Assembly (NCBI GenBank): GCA_022266195.1
Contig: WHVY01000002.1
Location: 9,935,001-9,999,000 of the forward strand
DNA length: 64,000 nucleotides
Origin: Tetranychus cinnabarinus
Taxonomy: Eukaryota > Arthropoda > Arachnida > Trombidiformes > Tetranychidae
Direction: 5' to 3'
Shown here: one piece after another, positions 25,416-35,665 of the stretch
Layout: the number at the start of each line of letters is the position of its first letter
Numbering within the stretch: position 1 is the first letter of the stretch
The notes under the pieces: generated by a model
What the model saw: only the letters and a program-made list of their open reading frames with translations
What the model was told of the DNA's origin: nothing
Database searches by the model: none
Made by a program: the position numbers and the translations under genes

Positions 25416-26393
25416 ATGTATCAATTGTTGTGTTACATTTATCCATTAATTATCTGCGGTTGGGACCCTCCACAAGTATCAACCAGATGGAGTCGACTTG
25501 AAGGAATCAAAGAGGAATTCCAGGGAAAGCGTATTAACACCTTTTTGGGTATTCCATATGCAGAGCCACCACTTGGAAATTTAAGATTCCGTCCACCATC
25601 GCCATTGAATAGTTTCAATTTCTTTCAGTATTATGCGGGCAACTATAGAAGTACCTGTTTAGATCGTCCATACAATGCCAAGTCAAAGGGAACTGAATTT
25701 ATTGATGAAAGTGAAGACTGTTTATATTTAAATATTTGGTCACCAGAGGATTCAATGAGCTCTTCAGGACCAGCTAAATCAGCCAAATTACGTTCAGTTT
25801 TGGTATATTTGAATCATGAAGCAACGGACATCAGGCTAATCAATGGTAAAATGTTGGCCAGTTTAGGAGATGTTGTTGTTGTTACTTTCAACTATCGATC
25901 GGGTTCATTTAGTCGCATTCAAGATGGCGATAACGATTCGTCGGAGAAGGCAATCTATCATGACACAAAAGCTGCTCTTGATTGGATTAGAGAAAATATT
26001 CAATTGTTTGGTGGCAATTCAAGATCAATTACAGTTCTTGCTGAAGGATGGGAAGCAGTTAAGACTGGACTCGCTTTGGAAGGTAAACATTTTGATAAAT
26101 TAATAATCACAAAGGGTCCATTAGATTCAAATGATATTGAATCTCCAATTGATATTAAATCAATTGGCTTGAAAAGTGAATCAATTGGCTGTGTTGTCCC
26201 ATCTAAACTTAACATCAACTCTTCATCGATATCATCACCAGCGCAATCTTCTGATTCATCACCCATTTCCTCATACAATGAAATTATTGAGTGTTTAAAG
26301 AAAGTTAACAACAAAACAATGATAGCTGATTACTGTCCCAATGTTTGTACGTTTGGAAAATTTTGTCATAATCTAATATCTGTTACCTCTTAA
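25416..26393 (+). CDS. Truncated carboxylesterase-like protein without catalytic serine
   Basis: Type-B carboxylesterase/cholinesterase fold, N-terminal half only: 325 residues where the family has about 530-600. A likely signal peptide (MYQLLCYIYPLIICG) leads into family blocks FLGIPYAEPPLGNLRFRPP, the Cys-loop ending SEDCLYLNIWSP, and ALDWIRENIQLFGGNSRSIT. The next block should be the nucleophile elbow GESAG, but it reads LAEGWEAV, so the serine and both glycines are gone. The catalytic acid and histidine would lie in the missing C-terminal half. The tail is a Ser-rich stretch and three closely spaced cysteines. AATAAA at 26424-26429 follows the stop, so the short form is probably what is transcribed. 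It may act as a secreted binding or adhesion-type protein, or it is a decaying copy. Active esterase function can be excluded from sequence. Confidence 0.85.
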   Translation: MYQLLCYIYPLIICGWDPPQVSTRWSRLEGIKEEFQGKRINTFLGIPYAEPPLGNLRFRPPSPLNSFNFFQYYAGNYRSTCLDRPYNAKSKGTEFIDESEDCLYLNIWSPEDSMSSSGPAKSAKLRSVLVYLNHEATDIRLINGKMLASLGDVVVVTFNYRSGSFSRIQDGDNDSSEKAIYHDTKAALDWIRENIQLFGGNSRSITVLAEGWEAVKTGLALEGKHFDKLIITKGPLDSNDIESPIDIKSIGLKSESIGCVVPSKLNINSSSISSPAQSSDSSPISSYNEIIECLKKVNNKTMIADYCPNVCTFGKFCHNLISVTS

Positions 26394-28210
26394 TGAACAA
26401 TCATCTTTGATTAGACAATTTAAAATAAACAATACAATTTTATTTTTGAAAGCGCTGCCTTTTCTGGTACACCTGTTCATTACCAATCACACTTAGACGG
26501 ACTTGATTGATAAAATATAGTCTTAAAAAATTCTGTTGAGATTGACCAGAGAATATTAAGGATTGACTTACAAAAACCAAAATACTATTGCCATTGAGTT
26601 TTCAAATTTCATGTAACAATCTCGAAATTTGCTCATAAGTTCAAAACAATTAAAAATCAGTAAAACAACTTATTTACCATGATTTATTTATTTCAAGCAT
26701 GCACCAAGACGAGTGTGCATCAATCAGGTGCGAAGTTAACTCCTTATTTCCATTTCTCTGAGTAACTTCAAATGAAAAATCATTATTTCGAAACATTTTT
26801 ATCGTCATTTGAAACTTTAAATAGCTATTGCTATTCTTATCTCATGATATTTTTCATTTTCAAGATAAACTTGTACAACGTATCAGTTTGATACAACTTG
26901 GTTAAAGTGAAACTAGTATGTTATGATTCATTACAAAATTATGTAAGCAACAAATACTATATGATTTAAATTGCCAAGAGCGTAGGTTGAATTTAAGGAA
27001 ACAGGAAAATCGAAAAAATTAATGTGAACGAATTTTTGATTTAACTGAATCAAGTCCAAATGACCAAATTTTCATTTTATTGATATTTGAATACTGATTC
27101 ACAAAAATATTCATTAACTTGTATTTGTGTTCAAAAACTAAATCTGAATCATGAACCTTAAATTCATAAAACTTTATCATTTATAAGGTAATTTTTAAAG
27201 GAACTCTTAAGAAATAAAATCAATGAACAACTAAACCAAAGTCAATAGACTTACGATTGTTAAATGCAAATTAATATTCAAATTATCTAAGCATTTAAAT
27301 CGCTGTTTCTCAAAGATTAATTTGGCCTGAGCAAATGATAATCACAAAGCTCATGAATTTTCAAATAAACTCTGTTAGAAATTGATTCTCTTGAATTAAT
27401 GGAAATTAATCAAAATTAATTCTCTAGCAAAGATCCAGAATTAAATACGGAAAAATATAAATCGAAGCAAAGTTCAATAATGATATCTGGAAATACTCAC
27501 TAACAACCTCAGAAAATAATAGGAACAATATAAATGATAAATTCCCTCTTTTTTCATTTGTTTGTCACTTTTTGATTTTCGTATTTCCCTCCCTGTACAC
27601 GGTTGGTTATTTCGTATCTTTTTGGATTTGCTCCCTTTATCGAGTACTTACCGTTGGAATATCAGTATCCTAAACAAAAAAACATAATTAATGTTCTTAA
27701 ACATACGTGTTGTTGGCTTTTATTAAACTTAAACTGATATTAATTGTCAAACACGTCAATCATAATGTTTTGTTTGAAATAATTTCTGATGTCATTTTGC
27801 ATTTAAATTAACGCAAGCAATATCCAAATCATCCACTTTTTATACTGTAGTTATTTGCTAATAAAACCCTTCATTTAGGTGAGTAAAAACATTGCTTGAC
27901 AATTGTTTTTTATTTTATTTTTCTCTATCGGCTATCATTCTTGTTGAGACGATCTATGGAAGGATTATACTTAGATTATCTGTAACAACTCTTCAATTCT
28001 TTAGTTATATCAGATTGTTTTCAATCTTCAAATTGTCATGTCAATCAATTTTGACAATACAAATTTATCGTCTCTTCAATAAACAAATAAATGCAATGCA
28101 TGTTGCAATTTTTATGAACCGGTAGAGTGTAGAATTTTTAAAACTTAATTTCAAAAATATAATTTATATTAATCAATTGCACTTTATTAATTTCCCTTTC
28201 AACAGTCACC
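26394..28210. other. Intergenic, nothing recognised
   Basis: AT-rich. An open frame at 27892-28125 has no ATG context or protein-like pattern and lies in the likely SDF2 promoter/5' UTR region. An acceptor-like CAACAG just before 28206 suggests a 5' UTR intron of SDF2. Confidence 0.45.
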
Positions 28211-28942
28211 ATGGAAGGATTTTTATCTCAATTTTGTGTACTTTTGTTATTTTTGAGTGACAGTATAGTGTCTGAGGCAACAAAATATCCTCATGTCACT
28301 TGCGGATCAGTTGTGAAATTGGTCAACAAAAATTTCCAAGTCAGACTTCATTCCCATGATGTTAAATATGGTTCTGGTAGTGGTCAACAATCTGTTACTG
28401 GAACATCAGAGAAAGATGATGTTAACAGCTACTGGTCTGTTAAAGGTCTTGTAAATGAGCCTTGTAAAAGAGGGGAACCTATCGCTTGTGGAGCCAAAGT
28501 ACGCTTAGAGCATATTATTACGAAAAAAAATTTGCATAGTCATCTATTTAAATCGCCATTATCCGGTAATCAAGAGATAAGTGCTTTTGGAGACAATGGA
28601 GAAGGTGATTCAGGTGATAATTGGACCGTTGTTTGTAGTGACGATTTTTGGGAAAGAGATTCCTCAATAAGATTCAAACATCTCGACACAGAGGCGTAAG
28701 TATTTTTCAAATTTGCAAAACTCTTATTCTTTGATTGAATTACGATTATTTCTAACTCTTATTTCATAAACAGATGGTTGGGTGTGTCAGGTCGAACATA
28801 TGGGCGACCAATTCATGGCCAAGCTGAAGTGGTGGCAACATCTTACCCTGATGGTTCTAGTTATTGGGAAGCTAAAGAAGGCGTCTTTGTTATACCAACC
28901 GAAGCCAAGGATTTTAGTAATACTATTAAAGATGAACTGTGA
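28211..28942 (+). CDS. SDF2: Stromal cell-derived factor 2 (ER, MIR domains, KDEL)
   Basis: Two exons, 28211-28695 and 28774-28942, joined GC|A to give 217 residues (I recall human SDF2 as 211). The start has an ideal context (CACCATGG) and a signal peptide follows (MEGFLSQFCVLLLFLSDS). Three MIR repeats cover the rest. Landmarks are VTCGSVVKLVNKNFQVRLHSHDVKYG, GSGQQSVTGTSEKDDVNSYW and FKHLDTEAWLGVSGRTYGRP. The protein ends KDEL, the ER retrieval signal. SDF2 proteins work in ER protein quality control, partnering ERdj-type co-chaperones and limiting futile O-mannosylation. It converges with MCU on the other strand. Identification is secure. Confidence 0.96.
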
Positions 28943-29592
28943 TTCTTTTCTCCAATTAGATAACATTAAATTAATTTATTCATTATTTTCATCGTACTGC
29001 ACAAGCTTACCTGTACAATTACTCAATCAACAAAATTTTCTAGGTTCATGTAAATTCATTGATTCCATAATCGGTAAAATTTTGCTAGTAAATGAAATCT
29101 TCAAAAATTTAGAACATTTTTGTTTATTTTCAATTTTAATCAATACTGATTTGGAAAACACGCAATAAGGGCGATAATAATTCATGAAATTTATAATATA
29201 ATTAGGATTGAGATAACATTCAATTACCCCGAAAAATGGAAGTGAGATTGTAACGAGTAGTTATAAGTTAGGGAACTGAATAGACAATTTCATGAGCAAC
29301 AGATTTACGAGATAGAATGGCTCAAACACCACTTCATTTAAATTGATGATTAACAAGATGAATTTTAGATGGCAAACCGCATGATTTTAGTTTCTGATCA
29401 TAATTTGTAACATGTTCTGTTAAATAAGTGAATATTGAATAATTGCGATCCAATATATTGCACAGTAAGCTTAATTGCGAGTAATAACGATATTAGAGTC
29501 ACACGATTTTTTGTCATAATGATTGATGCGTCAAGTTCAATGTGAAAATTGTAAATTTGTTGCCACAAAAGTTAATGCTTGTTTAAACTGAA
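28943..29592. other. Convergent 3' region of SDF2 and MCU
   Basis: The two genes end towards each other here. Nothing coding is seen; the SDF2 frame read past its stop is chance. Confidence 0.6.
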
Positions 29593-30783
29593 TTAAATAG
29601 TGATCGCTTCAGTCTTGGGGATTACTTCAGTCTTAGGGATTGCTTCAGTTTTTGATTGCTTTTTTTTCTTTTCTTTGATTTGCTTTTCAAGGAACTTGAT
29701 TTGTTGATGAAGTTGAGTGAATGAGTTGAGATCGAATTGCTTTTTAGAATGCTTTTCACAAAAGTGTTTTATCGCCATTCGCTTTTCAGCTTGTGGATAT
29801 TGATACTCTTGCGACGTAATTACGTAATAGCTGAAAGTCCTGTTAAAAAAAAGTTTAAATCGTCAATTAATAAATTCTGGTTGACATGAATGGTTGTAAC
29901 CTACAATATTGTTGCTGAGTATGTGACACACCAAGTTATCGGTTCCATGATGTCCCATGAGTATTCAAACCAGATCAGTCTTCCAAGAAAACCAAGTTGA
30001 GAGGATAAAAGGAATAAACCAATCCATTTGAATCGTATGGCCGATGAACTATGAGATTCTATCAGTATTTTTTCGAAATTTTGCAGCATAGGAACATAGC
30101 TTTGCAATAAGACATTCTTCTTTCTTTCAAGCTCCTGTGGGTTTTAACAAAAATTAGCAATAAATTTCAGATAATAGACTTAGATTGATGTTGACATGGT
30201 GAGATTGATAGACATAAAGCATTGAATAAAGTAAAAAACTAACTCACATCAATTGGTTCATTTTCAACAACCTCAGTGGATGATAGCCACTTCTTGAGAC
30301 CAGATTGGGATCCATCGAAATCCAACAGTATAGATTTCTTTTTTGATTGCATTAATATTTTTTCATTGGCCTGGAATGCTGTTCCTAAAGGAGTAGATTC
30401 GTCAATTTTAACTTTTTGCTTGCCATCGAGCAATTTAATTTCTTTTCTGTCATCATCATCTTTGACAAAGCATTTGATCACTTGGCGTAAGGGAGTCCAA
30501 TATGAAAGGACTAACTGTTTATCTTCATATTTCATGTGAAACAAGCCATCATCAAATTTACTTGAAATTTTTCTGAAACGATCGTCTTTATCATCAGAGA
30601 ATCTCTACAGAGAAAATATAAATAAAAAATAAAATAAAATATCAGTGTTCATTGATAAAAACCAAATGAGAAAAACAAAAAAGTCTCTGTTCAACTCACC
30701 CTTAAAATATAAACAGAGTTTTGTCCAAAAACTGGGCGATTTAGCGTCATCCAACAAGGCCTTAAAATAGAAAGTGATGTCAT
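29593..30783 (-). CDS. MCU: Mitochondrial calcium uniporter pore subunit
   Basis: Four exons on the minus strand: 30783-30700, 30604-30248, 30134-29905 and 29839-29593; 305 residues. The N-terminus (MTSLSILRPCWMTLNRPVFG...RR) is a plausible mitochondrial targeting peptide. Exon 2 carries a matrix domain that is diverged from vertebrate MCU. Exon 3 has the coiled coil (ELERKKNVLLQSYVPMLQNF), transmembrane helix 1, and the pore signature WDIMEP in EYSWDIMEPITWCVTY. Exon 4 has helix 2, then ITSQEYQYPQAEKR and a coiled coil (KKQFDLNSFTQLHQQIKFLE). The tail is basic with KTEAIPKTE-type repeats. WDIMEP gives the Asp/Glu selectivity filter of the inner-membrane Ca2+ channel. An upstream ATG at 30921 is not in frame through any splice I could find, so I treat that as 5' UTR. 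The diverged matrix domain leaves open that this is a paralogue. Confidence 0.92.
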
Positions 30784-31399
30784 GGTTAAAAAAAAGCTAA
30801 CAAATTTAAAATAACAACAAATATCAACATAAAATAGTGACAATTAATATGATATTGGCAATGAATTAAAGGGATTAAGCTAACCAAAACAACGGGTTGT
30901 TAAGGATGAAGCAGTTTCCATGGATCCTCCCCAACTACATTTTACAATTTTTGAAACTCGGCTACAACTATTTTGTGATTTTGTTTACTGTTTATAAAAT
31001 AAACTAACATTTAAACACTGTTTTGTATCAAGTGAAAGCAGAATTTATGATTAGTAACCTTAATTTTTATTTTAAGTTAATTATTATGAAGCTCAGTGGA
31101 AAGGATTTACATGAAAACATGATTACATGAGACAAAAACTACATATAATTTTTACTTGAAAGTTGATGATAAAAATAAACGCAAATTGCATATTTTTTTA
31201 TGTTTATTGGTGAATAATAGCCTATAGAATATAACAACCCAATCGGCAATAGACAAATTGATGATAAATTTGGTGAATCGATTGAGCTTGAGAAGGATAG
31301 AAGTGAAAAAACAGTAAATTAAAAGTGCATCATTTTCTTACAAGCTCAGTATTTGAATAGCTTGATTTCCTGAAACAATTGGATATATTCATTGGGATT
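30784..31399. other. MCU upstream region
   Basis: Contains the MCU promoter and a likely 5' UTR exon and intron (acceptor GTTAG just upstream of the start, minus strand). An alternative ATG at 30921 opens a 12-codon frame that does not join the gene. No other gene is seen before the HSBP1 stop. Confidence 0.5.
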
Positions 31400-31863
31400 T
31401 TAGTTGCTTGACAAAGGTGGTTTATCAGTTGGCATAGAACTACTCTTGGTAATCTGTTGAGATGCTGAATTGGATATCATTTCATCAGTAATACCAGTTT
31501 GTTGGATAACTTCATTTAAATTTTGCTCTAAATCATCGATTCGGTGGCCCATTTCATCAATTCTATTCAATATCTGCTCAGACATCACTTGGAATTTATC
31601 TTGAACTTGTTGCAAAAGTGTCTGCACCTAATATAAATAAACAGAAAAAAAATCTTTCGATAATGAAACGAGAAATTTTCATAAAAAATTCACTTCAAGG
31701 GAAAGGATAGGTTGGATAGATTCATAATAAAGATGGAGATGCTAGATACAAAATCTTGTTTACTTACAAAATTTGCTATGTCTCCCATATCTTTTATTTC
31801 TGGTTGAGGGACTGCCCCAATTTGATCACCTTTAGGGGGATTTTGAGCTGCTCCTTGGTCCAT
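31400..31863 (-). CDS. HSBP1: Heat shock factor-binding protein 1
   Basis: Two exons on the minus strand, 31863-31768 and 31627-31400, phase 0, 107 residues. The core VQTLLQQVQDKFQVMSEQIL...RIDEMGHRIDDLEQNL matches HSBP1 almost residue for residue. It forms a continuous heptad pattern, the trimeric coiled coil by which HSBP1 binds the HSF1 trimer and the WASH complex assembly pathway. The N-terminal 32 residues (Gln/Pro-rich) and the C-terminal Ser-rich tail make it about 30 residues longer than the roughly 76-residue human protein. It lies head-to-tail upstream of MCU with about 600 bases between, so the two are probably transcribed separately. Confidence 0.95.
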
Positions 31864-32729
31864 TTTATGGGTTAAATATTCACAATCAGGAAAGAATGAT
31901 GATTAAGATTTCGAGACTCAAACAAAGAAGCAAAGCTAGGAATCCTTAGCTGTAAGAGATGATGAGCAGAATACAAGATGAACAAAATCGACCACGAAAC
32001 GTAGTATTTTCAGACAGAAACTAAATTGGACTAGAATAAGAGGGCCTCAGTAATCAATTTTTGAAAGCTAATTATTATCAATGATAGAATCAAAGAGAAA
32101 TTAATGGATAAACATATTGCATAACAAAGATTAAAAGTGAAATTTAACAACCAACTTTTATTTGTTCTCCCTAGATGGCAGTCAGAATTAAAGTTGTTAT
32201 AAAATCATTTTGAAAATTTTAACTCGAATTAAATTGTTAAAAATTTTATTGCATTTTTAATAAAACATTTTGCAGCAAACATTTTATTGAATTAAGCTAC
32301 TTTTCGTAAAAATTAACAGATGATTTAATGATTTCAAATGAGTTTCAAATGAAACTTGTTTCAACAGTTTCAACTTGCACACTAAACATAAAACTCGAAA
32401 AATACGCGAAAATAAATTTTAAAATGTTTGTTTTTTTTGAAAAAATGACTTTTTTAATGCAACTGATTGACTGTTTGAGGTTACATTATTGTTTTCAATG
32501 TAACTTAGGCAGGAGAGAGATAGAGAGAAAAGTTAAAGGAAAACAAAAACATTGGAAATAAAACTGTTGATGTGAATTAACATATGATAAAACTAACCAT
32601 AAGGAGATTGGTACAACGGTTATACAACGGATTTGTGTGTGTCAAAAGGTGTTCAAAAGGATTGCCATGAATAAACCGTTTCACTAGGAAAAAGGAGAAG
32701 CGTTTTCACCATGATTCCCTGGGATTGAT
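31864..32729. other. Intergenic, HSBP1 promoter side
   Basis: AT-rich. The 77-codon plus-strand frame at 32328-32561 is not protein-like enough to call. Confidence 0.5.
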
Positions 32730-33008
32730 TTACTTCTTGTAGTAAGCATATCCAGGAGCATAAGCATAGCCAGAGTAAACTGCTGGAGCTGCATATCCAT
32801 ATCCTGAGTAGCCACCATAAGCTGGAACGTATGCGTATTGACTGTATGCGACTTCAGCAATAGCGACGATGAGGGCGACAATAAGGAGAGCAACCTAGGA
32901 AATAACGAAAAAAATATCACAAGAAATATATTAATGATTATTTTGGGTTTACAGGAATGGATAATGAAAGGGAAACATTGAGAGTCCAATACTTACGAGT
33001 GAGTTCAT
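32730..33008 (-). CDS. Small secreted Gly/Tyr/Ala-rich peptide
   Basis: Two exons on the minus strand: 33008-32997 (MNSL) and 32894-32730, joined in phase 0 through GTAAGT...CCTAG, 58 residues. MNSLVALLIVALIVAIAEVA is a clear signal peptide. The mature part of about 36 residues is mainly Tyr, Ala, Gly and Pro in YGYAAP/YSGYAYAPGYAY-type units and ends YYKK. Such composition is typical of structural cuticle, shell or silk-associated peptides in arthropods. I do not recognise a named family. A TATA box lies about 125 bases upstream. The two-exon layout with only the first residues in exon 1 is common for arthropod cuticle genes, which supports that reading. Confidence 0.85.
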
Positions 33009-33099
33009 TTTGGTGTTTTGGGTTGAGAGTTGTTGGGTAAATGCAAGAGCACAAAAGATTGAAATTGATTTGAAAGGATTGCTTGAGTTGAAAACAAAA

Positions 33100-33138
33100 C
33101 TGATGACTGGAAACACACAGATCGATCCTCTTATATAC
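33100..33138 (-). promoter_or_regulatory. TATA-box core promoter of the Gly/Tyr-rich peptide gene
   Basis: Reading the minus strand, GGGTATATAAG occupies about 33140-33130. Initiator-like CCAGTC with its A at 33108, and TCAGTT with its A at 33101, lie 29-36 bases downstream, the spacing expected for a TATA-driven start. This would give a 5' UTR of about 95 bases. It is the clearest core promoter in the window. Confidence 0.65.
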
Positions 33139-33140
33139 CC

Positions 33141-34278
33141 AAATCAAGCAAGGTCAATTTCATCGTAATTGACTGCAAACATCTTCTTGGTCAACACCTT
33201 CTTTCCACTTTAGTCTCGTCAATTCGTTAATATGTGTGAGTGTATTTTTTTACCCATAGAACAGGATTGGCCACATATCAAATTATTCGTGATACCATTT
33301 TCAAACCTTGGATAATGTAACCAGCCTAAAATCAAGTCTCTTGTTTACCCTGGCTGCTTACGCCTTTTATTCAGACGTCATTTAACGCCGTAATCAAACC
33401 CTTTCATCACGATGGATGAGAAAGGAAAAGGATAGCATAATGAGAAGAAGAAAAAAATAGTACAAAAGTTAGCCCTTAATTAACATTTTTTATCTCCTCT
33501 TCTGTGGTTACCTTTGATTCCTTAAAGAAATCAAAACCTCAAGGCAATCCAGTTTTGCTGTTGATGTTATTGTTGTTGTTTAGCTTCTTCTGCTTCTCCG
33601 ATTCCAGAAATATTATATCGCGATGATTCCCATTATTGTGATCGATTATAAAATTTTTTATCTATTCGTACCAAATACAAGCAAAAATATGGTTTATTGA
33701 CATTATCCGTTTGTTAATGATAATATTGAACTATAATTTTGTCTTCGATTCAATTTTCATTATGGCTACACCTTAGATTATCTTTAATAATGATCATCTT
33801 TAATCATCATGAGTTTAATAGTGAAGGTGATAGGCTTGAAACTTGGTGTGAGTGAAATTATGAACCAGAACCCATTAGTAGCTAATAAACGTTTTATAAA
33901 AAAAGACCTCAACAACAATTTACTGATGAAAATATATAAATATAAAGGTAAAAATGATCAACTAATAAATTGAAACATCAATTACCTTGTTTTAGCCAAG
34001 GTTAGGTAAAATTATTGGTAAAGCGATTGGTAAAATAGTAAAGCACAGATTAATATAAATCACTGATTAAACCGTTAATAGAGTCGATAATTGCTGCTTA
34101 AATGAATCTTGAAAATTTGAAATCAGCAAACGATTCAAAGGAAATGAAGATTTAACCAAATGATAAAGTCTTAATGATTTAGTTGGCGACAGCCAAGACA
34201 ATTAACAAAATGATAAGTTAAACATGCAAATGGATACCAACGGATAGATTGAAAAGTTTAGTTAATATGCTGAAGTTT
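33141..34278. other. Intergenic, nothing recognised
   Basis: AT-rich flank of the inverted repeat. No coding segment is seen. Confidence 0.5.
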
Positions 34279-34663
34279 GGAGCGAAACAGTTATTTATCG
34301 GTTTAGAATGATGATTTAGTTTGAACTAAACCCAGAAAAGACTAGAGTATGTCCGGTAAAGTATTGGACCGATTTACTTCGGTCAATGAGAGTTGTACTT
34401 TATTCCAGATTGTTATTATGAATAAAAAGACAAAGTTAACACAATTATGCATTTATTAATACATTTATGCACAAAAACACATAAATTGATACAAACAATG
34501 AAACATAAATGGGTAAAAACGGGTAAAAATAAATTTCTTTGTGCTTTAGAAGCTGTCAGTCTATTACGACAGAAAATCTGAGTCCATTCGTGTGATCTAA
34601 AGATTCCTCTGATGAACAGTTTTCGAGTAAATCGAGTTGAAAGAGAAAACTTCGATGTTTTTT

Positions 34664-35000
34664 TGTGCAATAATGAAAGCAAATTTTTTCATGAAACTTA
34701 TGCTATTTGATGATAATTTTGATAGTAAACCAGAAAATGGACTTTTTTCGAGAAATAACATTTTCTTTTTCCTTTAAAGCCGATAAGTTCGATTTTCCAT
34801 TAAACCGACCACTTTCAGTGATCTTAAGACTTAAAGAGCTGAAACTTATTATCTGGCCATGAAAATTGGCTGTACACATCATGAGTTTTAGGATTTACTT
34901 AAACTATCAACTGTTCTCTAGATTTTGGACATTGAACTTAAAACTTTGAACCTCGATATTTCGAGAATGGCTTCACTTTCATTCATCATTCTTTCTCTAA
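34664..35000 (+). repeat. Direct repeat unit, outer copy in left arm
   Basis: About 340 bases from TTGTGCAATAATGAAAGCA to CGATATTTCGAGAATGGC. It is repeated in direct orientation at 35337-35665 in the same arm, offset about 670 bases. The reverse complement appears at about 36601-36927 in the other arm. Confidence 0.8.
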
Positions 35001-35336
35001 TCCAATCCTTTACCAATAAATAATTCAATTCTATCACATAACTTCACATTAGTGCATTCTGGTTACGATATTTGGGCTGTAAATGATCGAGCAACAGCTT
35101 ATTTAACAAAATAAACTCATATTAACCCATCTCCTTGTGCATAAACCACTTTTCTGGTTAAAGTTGCAAATGAAATGCAAAGAGAACTGCAGAAGGCTCG
35201 AAAATTTGAGTTAAGAGTTGGTAACTAGTAAGGGTTTGTTGGGCTATAAAAACTAACTCTATTGGTGCTACTAAATAATTCATACGACCGTCAGTTCACG
35301 AGAAAATCGAAGTCAAAGTTTAAACTTTGATGGCTT

Positions 35337-35665
35337 TTTGTGCAATAACGATAGCAGATTTTTTCACGAAACTTATGCAATTTGATGCTAATTTTGATAG
35401 CCAATCAGAAAATGGACTTATTTGGATAAATAAAATTTTATTTTTCCTTTAAACCCAATAAGTTCGATTTTCATTTAAACCGACCACTTTCAGTGATCTT
35501 AAGACTTAAAGAGCTGAAACTTATTATCAGTTCATAAACAGTGTTTGTACACAGCATGGATTGTCTGAACTCTTCAAATTATCAAAAGTTCTCGGGATTT
35601 TGGCCATTGAACTTAAAACTTCGAACCTCGATATTTCGAGAATGGCTTCACTTTCATTCATCATT
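35337..35665 (+). repeat. Direct repeat unit, inner copy in left arm
   Basis: Second copy of the unit at 34664-35000. Both share ACCGACCACTTTCAGTGATC and the CGATATTTCGAGAATGGC end. The counterpart on the right arm is about 35932-36270. Four copies in total make this a repeat within a repeat. Confidence 0.8.

Noticed and set aside
26000..26314. 104-codon acidic minus-strand frame
   Set aside because: It is antisense to the carboxylesterase-like gene, whose family blocks are unmistakable.
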